Shown here: positions 12,940 through 23,574 of the stretch, one piece after another
How positions within the stretch are numbered: position 1 is the stretch's first letter
How the letters are laid out: each line of letters begins with the position of its first letter
Assembly (NCBI GenBank): GCA_963691655.1
Contig: OY829329.1
Span: 19,668,708 to 19,732,707 of the forward strand
Length of the DNA stretch: 64,000 nt
Direction: 5' to 3'
From: Toxonevra muliebris
Taxonomy: Eukaryota; Arthropoda; Insecta; Diptera; Pallopteridae
Translations under genes and position numbers: made by a program
The notes under the pieces: model-generated
Told to the model about the DNA's origin: nothing
What the model saw: only the letters and a program-made list of their open reading frames with translations
Database searches by the model: none

Positions 12940-13315
12940 GGTTAGGTTAGAGTGGTTGTCCTATAATAATAGGACCTACTTAGGCCATATAAGGCCCATT
13001 GTAATACCACGTGGCTTATCCACAATTCCTTAATCCTACAATGAACTTCGTGGTTCTCTGAACTGTAGAATCCCTGATGCCAGCAGATTCAAACACAGTA
13101 AGCTAGATAACTTAAGTAGAGTTGAACCATTTTGTGGTTTTAATAAACCTATCTAAATCTCTGATGTCAGCAGATTCGAGGTCAGCAAGATTGCTGTAAA
13201 AGGGTTGATCTAAAGATTTTAGTCTACATGTGGCAAGCGCTGGACAGTTACAGAGAAAGTGGAGAGTAGTTTCCTCCTCTTCCTCGTCTAGGCAGCCGTA
13301 TGTGCACATGAGAAC
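12940..13315 (-). mobile_element. 3' fragment of a jockey-like non-LTR retrotransposon (minus)
   Basis: On the minus strand, 13309-13112 encodes a Cys-rich tail containing DEEEEETTLHFLCNCPAL, the conserved end after the RNase H domain in many fly non-LTR elements (acidic run, then HFLC-x-CPAL). The fragment continues into a 3' tail ending at about 12940 in the complement of GGTTAGGTTAGAGTGG. Reverse transcriptase and endonuclease are absent, so it is 5' truncated, as expected of target-primed insertion. Confidence 0.78.
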
Positions 13316-13617
13316 AAAATTAAAAACAAATATTCACAAATTTTAATAAATCGTAAATATCATTTCCAGCAAAAAAATTTCAAGTAAATAGATAAAATAG
13401 TATTTCATTTATCGTGATCATCTATTCTGATAATGTGATTTTGAGAAAAATACATTTCAAAAATTTATATTCCTATTCATACCTGCTTGACGCACTACTG
13501 CAAGAAACGTTATAAAGTAACTTCATTGGGTAATACCCTATCTACTTGTAGCCGAAATTGAGTAATTTCGGCCTCTTTCTCAATTGCTTAATTCCGCTAT
13601 AGAAATAAATGCCAAAC

Positions 13618-13938
13618 TAGGGTGAATTTATATAAGGTGGTAGCAGCAGTACAACAAGTTGACCACGGCAACAACAACAGGTCGTTGTTGTTGCGGCGAT
13701 AATGGCGGAGCAGTCTGAATGTCAAAATCAGCTGACAAAAGCAGTAGTGCAACACAAAAATGACAATGCATCTTTGTTGTTGCGGCCATTATGGCGGTCG
13801 AAAAAAAGTAAACAAACAATAAACACGTAAACAAACTTTTGACAACCAGACTTCCTCACCACGGAAACAAAATGGCGCCATAAAAAAGAAGAAGAAGAAT
13901 GAGTTGCTGGTAACTCCACCTTATATAAATTCACCTTG
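13618..13938. mobile_element. hAT-like MITE with 8-bp TSD, best copy of the AAGGTG family
   Basis: A perfect 20-bp inverted repeat, GGTGAATTTATATAAGGTGG, lies at 13621-13640 and, inverted, at 13916-13935. The outermost bases are TAG on the left and the complement CAA on the right, fitting hAT ends. TGCCAAAC is duplicated exactly on both sides (13610-13617 and 13939-13946), an 8-bp target duplication. The interior contains TTGTTGTTGCGG twice and has no transposase, so it is non-autonomous. Confidence 0.88.
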
Positions 13939-14131
13939 TGCCAAACGGAATTAAGTTTCTTGCTCAATTTCCTTGAAATTAAGTTGAAATTGTTCTGGAA
14001 TATATGTGCAACTTTTAAGTCGATAACAATTTGAAGAAAAATCGATGAAAAAGACATCGCTATCAGAAAAACAATTGCCAAAAATAATAATAAATTTCAT
14101 TACAATTCTAAATTTTAAATTTATATTTGAA

Positions 14132-14230
14132 CACACGACAAATTCATTGAGAAACAAATTTCGTTTTTGATTATAAGTTTGGAGAAAAACAAGAATTTTT
14201 GTGTGTGTTTTGTGAATATAAAAATAAATA
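14132..14230 (+). repeat. Dispersed 100-bp repeat, copy 1
   Basis: ACACACGACAAA, then TTATAAGTTTGGAGAA and TTGTGTGTGTTTTGTG with AATAAAAATAAA, recurs in the same order and orientation at 56104-56203. No function or family is recognised. It is probably an unclassified interspersed repeat. Confidence 0.6.
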
Positions 14231-15156
14231 AAAATGCATTTGAATTTGTATATAAATCATGGATAATTGGACGAATAGCAATGGGTTGTTCTCCGGCTCC
14301 GTTATTTTATTTTTTCACTCTCGCCTTTGTTGTGATAAAAAAATGCCCGAGGAAATGTAATAGATCCTACATTTTTCAGAATTTCATTTGACAGTTTTTA
14401 AATGTCGAAATTTCGCATTTCAGACGCAATCCAAAGAAATTCTAAATTTGTCTGAAATTTCCATTTTTCACTCAATTGTTCTATGCACAAAAAGATTTAG
14501 TTGATGCAAAATTAAAATTTTTTTTAATTTTTTTTAGATATTATATTATTTAATTTATCATTGAAAGTTTTGTGATAGCAAGAACGGTCGGGCTAACACC
14601 CTTCCCCGTCCTATAACAATAGAAATTTGAACGAAACCCATATAAAAGAGCAATCCAATAATACATTCGAATATTTATAAGCCAATTTGGAAACAATTTT
14701 AAGAGCGGACATCAACTTTATAATTTTTGCAGTCTTTGATAAAATGCTGGTCATGAAGAAAGGAGTTTGCAATCTAACAAGAAAAACTCTCAACAAACGA
14801 ACGGACAGAATAGAAACTTCGAAGGAATACAAAAAGCCAGCTGATAAAAAAGAAGACAATGTTCGTTACACTAATTTAATATATATCAATATGGAAAAAC
14901 TTCAATTAAAGATTTTCAAACTTTACTGAAATATTTAATCAAATTTTACATTAGTTATACTTGTAAATGTTTTATTTGTTTAAGATTAATTTTTCATTTG
15001 GATTAATTTCGTAAAGTTGTCTAAAGATTTAAAAATAATTTGCTTTTAATTTTGTTTCACACAACATTCAGGTTATTTTATTCGTTTTTTATCCTGAAAT
15101 GTTTGCTGATGTGCAGATAGTGAGAGTCGAACCACAATATCCCGTTCGTCTAAACG

Positions 15157-17601
15157 TCAAGCACCGCCACAAGAAAGTCCACCATTAGCATTTGGTAAAA
15201 ATTGTCCACATGATTTTAATTCCGTGAAAACTTCTGTGAAAAATCCTGGCTCAGCATTAATTTTTAGCATTTTGTTACTTAAACGATTAACAATAACTAG
15301 ACATCTTGAAAAATAAAAAGAAAGATTTGTTTTATGCTTGAATTAAAGAAAAAAAAGCATATAAAATATGTGCACATAAAAAAGTTGTGGTGTTAAAATT
15401 TTAAAACTAATTTGATTACATGAATAAGTATAATATTAAAGATATCTTACCTGTCCCAAAATTTTTCTTTTGAATCTTCCACTAAGAACGGTTTAAGGGG
15501 ATAACTTATTTCATTTCCCATATATGAATAAGATAAATACAGGCATGTAAGTACAGCTGCTTGAAGTTCTTGTTCTTTTGTTTCTTCTCCATCAACAAGC
15601 TCTCGAATTAACATATATACAAACACAACATTAGCAGGATTTATGAAAGCGACATCCTAAAATTTACCCAGATAAAGAAAGTAATTATAATGTTGTCCAA
15701 TCTTTTGAGTTTAAAAAATGAATGTATTTTATCTTAAGCAAAGTGAAACTTTATCCTATGGAAATTATATTGGTTGCGTTTCGAAGACCCAAAAATTTGG
15801 CAGCCGCTGCGAGAGTGATTATTAATCAGTTTTGTGATTAACTTTGCTTCTTAGCGCCTGGTTATATTGGTGCTCGGTGTTCGACGCACACAAAACATTT
15901 TCTCCCGTGCTTGGTCAAGGTGGTTACATTCAGCTCGTTGCAGAGTTGTTTTTTGTCAAAATATACTCGTTTGTTTAATACTATTTTATATGTAATGATA
16001 CTGTTTTGTAAAATAACTCATTGCCACCCTGAATACTCAGCGTGGTCGGTGTACAATACACCGAGCATATCGCGTTCGGTGTGAGCCTCAACAATTTCAT
16101 GGTGTTCGCCGAGCATACTCGCAATATAACCACAGCCTTAGAAACGTCATGATACATATGATTCATTAGTTGTAAAATCTTTGAAAATTATTATATTTTA
16201 ATTTGTGAAATGTTTTAATTTCCTTCTAAAAATAAAATTTTAGACTATACCGAAACTGTGTCGAGTTTGCCAATTGTTAAAGTTTTGAGAAATCATGCTG
16301 ACCTGAAAAATAATATGATTACAAAAATGGCGTCCAAATGCCAAAAGTTGTGCTAATCAGAAACATTCAGCGACGCGTTTCTGACACAGTCTCGGAGCAG
16401 CTTTCAAACTTTTGAGTCTTAGAATTGCAAACATTGAAACATTTTTTAATTTTTAATTGACACTTGTCAAAAATAACAAAGTTTAGTTGCGGCAATAAAA
16501 TACATAAATGCCAATAATTCTAAAATTTTGTTGGATAATTTTTGAATGGGATACTCACTTGCCATCCTTGAAGTAATAAACTTCTATCAACTGCTCGCAA
16601 CCACATTACCGCATCACCAGCCTCAAAATTTCTTAGTTTCTTGCATCGACAGTGTAAAAATATTCCTAAACATTTCAATAATTCCGAAGTAGATGCCTGT
16701 AGTCAAATCAGCGAATAAATTTTAAAAAGGTTCAAAGATTTCTTTACTGTAATATTAATATTACCTGAATAACAGTTTTCCTGGGAACATGGTTATTGTT
16801 TTTAATTTGGATTGTTGTTGTTGCTTGCAGCTGAGGCGGCAATGACAATGTCAATGGTTGTTTTTGTATTAATTTATTATGATTATTAATTGAATTTGTA
16901 TTATTAACTCTCACAAGATCCAGTGATGTTGTCTTTTTTGACTTAGATGCTGAATAATATGAATTGCATGCCGGTTGAGTGTTTTCGTGATTAAAATTTA
17001 AATGTTGATGTTCCTCAATATGATTACAATGCAATTGAACATTTTTATTTTTATCAGAGGTCGAATATGACGAATCTAAAAATTGAGCTTTAAAACAAGC
17101 AGTTGGCAAATTCGCACATTTATTTTTATTTTCAATCTTCTTTTTGCTATGAGAAGCAGCCAATTTCTTCCAAGATAATGCATTTATAAATAACGAGTGC
17201 TTTTTTAAATTTTTCTCAATACTACTTTTTTCCGATAAAATTACAGAATTATCGTTATGAGAGTCTAAATCATTGTTTATAGTATCTTTAGTACTATTAT
17301 TAAGGTTATTGATGTTATGAGTGTTCATTTGGCTCTGTATGGTGAAATTTATATTGCCACATCCGTTTTGTTGGCTTATACCATTCTTCGATAGCTGATG
17401 ACATAATATTTTCTTATTTTCACGATTTTTAGCATTATTCAATTGTTCGTATGAAAAGTTGTTCAAATGTGAATCAATTGAACTGGAATTTTCATTAATA
17501 TATTCATTTCTCAGATCAGACTGTTGATTATATTGAATGTGATGTTGAGATGAGTAAACAGGATGTCGGTCCCTTGGATTAAAGCTCAACACTGTTCCCA
17601 T
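15157..17601 (-). CDS. Cdk5alpha: Cdk5 activator (p35 family), four exons
   Basis: Regulatory, cyclin-fold partner that activates the kinase Cdk5 in neurons. Coding exons on the minus strand: 17601-16765, 16696-16559, 15656-15451, 15304-15157. All introns are GT-AG, the frame is continuous, and the product is 442 aa, near the fly protein's length. It begins MGTVLSF, matching the p35 myristoylation signal (Gly2). An Asn/Ser/His-rich low-complexity region follows to about residue 270, with a basic block (LSWKKL...KKK) like that of p35. The conserved Cdk5-binding domain starts at the end of exon 1 and includes [45 protein letters not shown] and [12 protein letters not shown]. The start is fixed by MGTVLS. 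AATAAA lies about 75 bp past the stop (15082-15077). A TTA-flanked MITE sits in the intron between exons 2 and 3. Confidence 0.95.
15854..16137. mobile_element. TTA-flanked MITE, CGGTGTTCGG family, copy 2 (in Cdk5alpha intron 2)
   Basis: The ends are GCGCCTGGTTATATTGG and GCAATATAACCACAGCC with TTA on both flanks (15851-15853, 16138-16140). The interior has the same landmarks as copy 1 (CGGTGTTCG, TTTTCTCCCGTGCTTGGT, CAGCTCGTTGCAGAGTTG) but is about 30 bp shorter. It lies wholly inside the intron between coding exons 2 and 3, so the protein is unaffected. Confidence 0.82.
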
Positions 17602-17888
17602 TTTAGAGTTTGTATATCACCTAAAATACAAAAAAAAAAAAAACTTTTTACTGAATATAATGTTAAAATATGTGAAAGTTATTCTGAACACAAATTTAAC
17701 CATAATATTATTACCGGCCAATTAATTCTAAAATGTTTTCTTGCGAAGATTATTCAATTGTCATAGCTTTCAGTGCAATCACGCTTAAATTTGGTACGAT
17801 AGTTTACAAGTATGCAAAAGTATTTGTGTCTAGTTTTGCAGAAAACATTTCGTAAGTAATAGAACTCAAACATAATAATTTGGTAGCA

Positions 17889-18580
17889 CTTTATTTAGTA
17901 GGAAAGTCGCAGCCCATGATCGTTAGAGAGCTAAATGATTTAAAAGTTAATAAAATGTTTGTATATCGAACCATAAAACTGTATAATGATACCGGCAGCA
18001 CTGCGAAACGTGACGGTGGCGGACGAAAAAAAAAGTAGAAACTTCAACAGAAATGGTTCAAAAATAAAAACCAGAATTCAACGAAATCCCAGACAGAGTG
18101 CAAGAAAAGTGGCTGCTGCTTTAAAAGTATCTGACCTAAACTTGCATAAGATATTAAAAAACAGTTTCGGAGTGAAGCCTTACAAGATCCAAAAGGCACA
18201 TAATTTTACACCGAAGCAGAAACAAAAACGCCTACAAAAAGCAAAGGAGTTGAAGCGCTTGTCAAATAAGAAAAAATACCCAATTGAACAGTACGTAAAG
18301 AAGCAAAATGATCGAGTCTGGTTACAGAAGTGAACGTTCGAAAATTTGGAACTAAGAATGGCCACTCGATCACAATCAATGGCCCACGTCATGGTTTGTC
18401 CGCAGTGACCGGGTTTTTCTGTCTGGGGTATTTTAGATTCCAAAGTGTTTCCAAAAAAACACACAAATGTGGACGCTTTAAATGCATCCCTTGAACCAGA
18501 ATGAAAACGAATTCTCCAATACCACATTTGTGCATCGTGCAACTCTTTTATTTTTAGAGAATCGACTGTATAATCAATTT
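17889..18580 (+). pseudogene. Decayed Tc1/mariner-family transposase
   Basis: Frame-shifted and internally deleted remains of a transposase. In order: a first helix-turn-helix-like part (MIVRELNDLKVNK, then YRTIKLYNDTGSTAKRDGGG) ending in a stop after an A-run; a second part in another frame (RIQRNPRQSARKVAAALKVS and KILKN, KPYKIQKAHNFTPKQKQKRL); IEQYVKKQNDRVWLQK; then, after a stop, MATRSQSMAHVMV joined by a deletion to VWGILDSKV...KKHTNVDALNASL. The catalytic middle is gone, so it cannot be active. It lies just upstream of Cdk5alpha on the opposite strand. No clear terminal repeats were found. Confidence 0.85.
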
Positions 18581-18599
18581 TCTATGTTCATTGATCTAA

Positions 18600-21500
18600 A
18601 AGTTATAGCCTTTCAAATTGGTAACACTTCAATATCCTCACCCTATAAGGTTGAAAACCATTTCTGTATTAAATAAATTACGCCCATCATTTGGATATTT
18701 GGGGGAGCGAATATTATTCTAACTAAGAAACGTATTTGTTTTAAAAATATGATACTTCGAGTTTAAAAAAAATTCATACAAATGATATTTTAAACATTAG
18801 ATTTGTTTTTTCTCTAAGGCAAAACTTGGTGCAAGTTAGACCTAATTTTATGCTTCTATATTTTTATATATGCTGCTTTTATACAAAAATTAAAATTTTT
18901 AGAATATCAGCTTGATTTAAAAAATTTGAAATATATTTTCTCCACTATAAGAATATATAAATATGAATACTCAATAATTTGGGAAATAATTTAACATAAA
19001 TAAGTATACACTTAATTTTGTCTTTGCAGATTTAATATAAGGATAGGAGAAATTGTCTTCACCCTAGTCAAATATATATATATATATACATAGGTATATA
19101 TGTACATCATACGTACATTCGTAGGTGTGTGTAGTTATATTTTAATTTTTTTAAACCTCCATATACAAAGGTATCGGATAATATCAGTCTTATTAATTAT
19201 AAATATGACAAGTTTATTATAGAAAAATGCAATTTTCGCAATAAATAAATTTCCATTTACTCTTCTTCCTTTTTCATTCTACGAAATCGTAGTGAAAGTT
19301 TTCTTTGCTCAGACTCAATAAAATAATCGATATTTTATTTTGTTGTTTCGAAAGTAGCCTTGTGGCGTATATCAATAAGATTAAAACTTTTAAGTTATTT
19401 AAAATGTACCATAATTAATGACACATACATTCTTAAATATAATTTTATGTTAATTTGAGTATAAATTTAAAAATTTAAACATAATTTTAAATATTTAAAA
19501 AACCTACCAAAATTGCTTTAAACGTGCAAAGGACTTTTGATTAATTACCAGTAGTTTATTTTAATTATTCATCAAAATATTTATATGAAAATATTTATTT
19601 AAACTTTTTACCACCAATCATTAAAAACGAACATTTTCTCTTTTTCACGCACTTGGTATTAATATTATTACTGAAATATTATTTTACCAGATATTTATAC
19701 ACACACTAACGACAGCCTAAAAAATCTGTAGTTAATTTCATAGAATTATACCCTACAAATTCTGCACATCCTTTATGTAATATATCCGTTTGTTGTATAC
19801 AATTTTTTATTATGAATAAAATATATTTGCAAAGAATTGTATTAATTTAACGTAATTATAAGGCAAGTCCTTATTTTAAACTAATTGTTTACAAAAACAC
19901 AAAAATTTTACCCTTGGAATGCGACTTCAAAAACGTCTTGAAAATTTCTGTGGAATTGATTAATTGAAAGCGCAGAAGCGCAATCAAGGGTTGAAAGCCA
20001 TTTCAAATGTAGGTATTTTCTATTAAAGAAAATTATTGTAGAGAACGAAAATACGGAGCATGCCCAGTGCATATTCTTCAGTCCGTTTGATATAAAAATA
20101 TTTGTAAGAAAAATGAATACATGTATATCTTTTGAAATATGACAAAATAGCATACTTCGACATAGTGTATTAATATGGCGTATAATATTAAAAGGATCTA
20201 AGATTTTATTGTAAAATATTTGCTGACCTAATATTAATATTAATAAAATAAGTACAGTTTTTTAATATTTCAATTTGGGGAAAAAATTGAAATTACAGTT
20301 ATTTTACAATTTCATTAAAAAAATAAAATACCAAAATAATTATACTTACTTATAATTTCAAAGTAATTTAAACAGAAATACATATATCATTACCTTAATT
20401 TTCTAAATTCCTAACATTACATTTTTCAAATCTATAAAATTTTTTTTGGAGAGAAACATCGGAAACTTACGCAATTGTAATTTTAGTTTAAACTTAAATT
20501 TATGTGAAACATTTCTTTGATTCTTCTGTAAAATTTGAAAAAATAACACGGAAATAAACGGTCTATAGACCACAGATTCTTTAAAAGACTGTATACTAAT
20601 CACTGATTGACTTACATCCAAATTTTTCGGAGTAATTGTTCAGCTTAAAAAAATAGAATTGATCATACCACAAAGATTGTAATTATAAATGAGCCGTTGA
20701 TTGCAAAAGTGGTGTAAGCCAAAAACAGATTTTTGGAAATACATTGATTTTATAAAAGTGGTATACAAAATAGGGTTCTTATGAAATTTATTTTTCCCAT
20801 GTACAGGCAACACAAGTTCAACCTAGACGTATATCACTTTTGGAGGAAACTAAATGAGGTCAAAAATATTGCCTGAATGTAAAAATCCTAATAATAAAAA
20901 AAATTGACTTACACCACTTTTGCACGTAACGGCTCAAATATTAATGTTGTTAATTATTTACCGAGGTTGCGAGGTCGATTTCTATCATGGCTCGAAGCCG
21001 GCGTTAAACTCTAGGTCCAACCATGTGGTATAACGGCGGACCAAGATAACCAAGATAATTTTTGAGATAAATATGTATCTACGTGTTAAGATACCCTTAC
21101 AAAATTTTCACATTATGTAAATCTTTTAATAATTTAAAAAAAAATGCCATATTTGCATCGTTATTTAAGAAAAGCTTAGTATTGAAAAAATCGGTCATTC
21201 CGTTTTTAGTAATACTCATCGATAAAATGAAACTTAGTAGCTGTCTTGATTATTTTAGGTTAAATCAAATTTTATTTTCAATCAAACTTTTATTACAGTT
21301 GAAATTAAACGCACAATAAGTTTAAGTTAAGCTTTTGTGTAAATCAGTGAGAAATAATAAGCACAGGTGCTGGATATATCGAAGGGGATTATACACATGC
21401 ATATTTATAATTGTGCACCAGTTGAATATTACTTCAACATATTATGGTTCAACTATCCATGAGAGGTATAGGTCGAGCTTTTCGTATCCATTCGTGTGTG

Positions 21501-22550
21501 AGGGGAGGTGAAGTGGAATGCTTTTCTGAAACCAATTTCTAAAATAGAATAATTTTTAAGCCCAGGCATCTTCGGTAGCAGTCCAACACATACCCGTAAC
21601 GCTACAGTGACCAAAAACAAAAGCAAACCTGTTGGGCAGATAAGGTTTTTAAAAAAGAGTTTTATGTGTTATACGTGTGAAACGTATAAAATGAAATTAG
21701 AAACGTGTGCGAACTACTTTCTATCTATTTTCAAACGATAAATTTAGTCTCCTTTTAGGCAAGGGAATTAGTTGTATGCGACTGTCAAATTGTGTTGGGA
21801 AAGGGAGTAGGATGACGCCCCATCACATTTAACAAACGCAAGCTACTAGTTTCCTCGTCTAAAAGCAGACTCGCTTATTTAGAATCTGTGCAATTTGCAG
21901 AGACCATTGGTATATTTTATCTTTTAGGAATATTCAGCCAGCGAATACATTTTAGTACTTTGCAGAATATATATTTGGGCTCGAATATATGGTAATGAAA
22001 ATACTGTAAAAACAGTCATGGTATATTATACGTTTTATAAATTCAAACCTTGTGTTTCTTCCGCAATATAAAAAAAATAGCTCATGAATACACTTCTTTT
22101 AGTTTATTTATTATTTATGGAATTTAAAAAAAAAAAATATTTAATTATTTGCTTACAAATATTAATTTAGTGAAATAAACATAAATACATCATTTGCAAA
22201 AAGAATTATATACTTATTTCGTTTTTACTTATTAGACGTAAAAGTGCTACATCCACCGCTCTCAAAAAACACGCGCTAAAGACGGTTTGTCGCAAAATTT
22301 ACAGAATTCTTGTTCTATTGCTCTTGGTAGCAGAATCCCAGAATTTAGTTTCGGTTCGTATTTCTTTCGCGAATGTACTGAATTCTGATTCTGTTCCTAT
22401 TTCTGTTCTTTGCGACAACCCGGCTTAAGTCACATAAAAGATAACAAATTGTTAATTTCAATTAAATTTATTTATTTATTTCCTCTCTTCACTTCACTCT
22501 AAGGTAGAATATGTATGTATGTGTATATGTAGAACGATTTTGAATATTTA
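18600..22550. other. Gene-poor stretch between the mariner remnant and the hAT element
   Basis: No supported exon on either strand. Apart from the inverted-repeat element at 20691-20935 it holds A+T-rich sequence, an (AT)n microsatellite near 19070-19090, and a somewhat richer unassigned block at about 21400-21900. Confidence 0.5.
20691..20935. mobile_element. Short inverted-repeat element, 245 bp
   Basis: Left end GAGCCGTT, four differing bases, then GCAAAAGTGGTGTAAG. The reverse complement of the right end is GAGCCGTT, four bases, then GCAAAAGTGGTGTAAG, so 24 of the first 28 positions match. AAAT occurs on both sides (20687-20690, 20936-20939) as a possible short duplication. The interior is non-coding. 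The superfamily is uncertain. Confidence 0.7.
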
Positions 22551-22559
22551 TATTTTTTG

Positions 22560-23565
22560 TAGTGTCCGACCGAATATTCGGTTTCGGTTTTGGCCAAAAA
22601 TACGGTTTCGGCTAAGTTTCGGTTTCGGCAAAAAATATGGCCGAATATTTGGCCGAAACCGAAACTTTATAAATTTTACTGTAAATTGTATTCAGTACAC
22701 AAAGGGCTGTTTTTATTTTTAGCATATAACATAAAGTTATTCAATTTTGAATATTAAAATAAAAATGTGAATTTCATTTGTACCTATACCACAAAATGTA
22801 TTTTTTTAGTGCCTTTATTACGTATTTTCTTTATTGTTAAAATAAGTAAATGTATTTTTGTTATATTATGTATGCATATGGGCGTATCAATTTGTATGGA
22901 TGAATTTTTTTTTTTTTTTTGATTCTATGACAAAAAAATGGAGCCTACCCCCCGTAAAATTCATAGAAGTTAAAGTAATATTAAACGTAACTATCGATTT
23001 TTATTCAAACAACTACAGTACGTAGTACTAAAACTTCTTCGAATTTTACGAGGGGGGTAGGATCCATTTTTTGCCATACTTTCTTCGACAAAGTTGATCA
23101 GAATCGAATATAGATTCAAAAAAAAAAAAAAAAAATGGTACGCCCTAATGTACATGATTGTTTTTTTTTTAGTTTTAATTAAAAAAATTGAAATGATTTG
23201 AATTTTGTTTTAACATATCTGTGGTCACAAGCAATAACAACACAAATCGAGTTTTGTCGAATTCGAGTTATTATCATAATTTGAATCTTCATATCCATTT
23301 TCATATTGTGTTAGAATTTTATGGCTATTGGTTCAGTGGTTTACGAGATATTAGGGCGGAAAAATAGCACAACTCAACCTGATCATTCTTAACACTTGAA
23401 CCTTTGAAGTGCTCTACTGTAAAATACAAAAAACACACTTATGCTGTTATGCCTTGTGACCACTGATATATACATATTTATTAAAAAGTTTCGGTTTTGG
23501 CCGAATATTAGAAAAATGGCCGAAATTCGGTTTCGGCTGAAAAAGGCGGTTTCGGTCGGACACTA
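22560..23565. mobile_element. hAT-like non-autonomous element with perfect 8-bp TSD, 1 kb
   Basis: A perfect 15-bp terminal inverted repeat: TAGTGTCCGACCGAA at 22560-22574 and its complement at 23551-23565. It is flanked by an exact 8-bp duplication ATTTTTTG (22552-22559 and 23566-23573), the hAT signature. Sub-terminal parts carry many copies of TTTCGG / CCGAAA (for example CGGTTTCGG, GGCCGAAACCGAAAC), reminiscent of transposase-binding repeats. No transposase is recognisable. A second palindromic element is nested inside at about 22880-23145. Confidence 0.9.
22880..23145. mobile_element. Palindromic element nested in the hAT-like element
   Basis: The ends are GGGCGTATCA and the complement of GGGCGTACCA, followed on each side by a long T/A run. 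The centre forms a long imperfect hairpin: CAAAAAAATGGAGCCTACCC to AAAATTC (22931-22961) pairs with 23041-23073. It has no coding capacity. Its position well inside the hAT inverted repeats suggests a later insertion or an original part of the element's interior. Confidence 0.6.
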
Positions 23566-23574
23566 ATTTTTTGT

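Noticed and set aside
12941..12956. GGTTAGGTTAG as a telomere-like repeat
   Set aside because: It is the end of a non-LTR retrotransposon tail present in several copies, not a tandem TTAGG array.
14687..14929. 80-codon plus-strand open frame rich in Lys
   Set aside because: It starts from TTG, has no in-frame upstream ATG or splice support, and shows no family resemblance.
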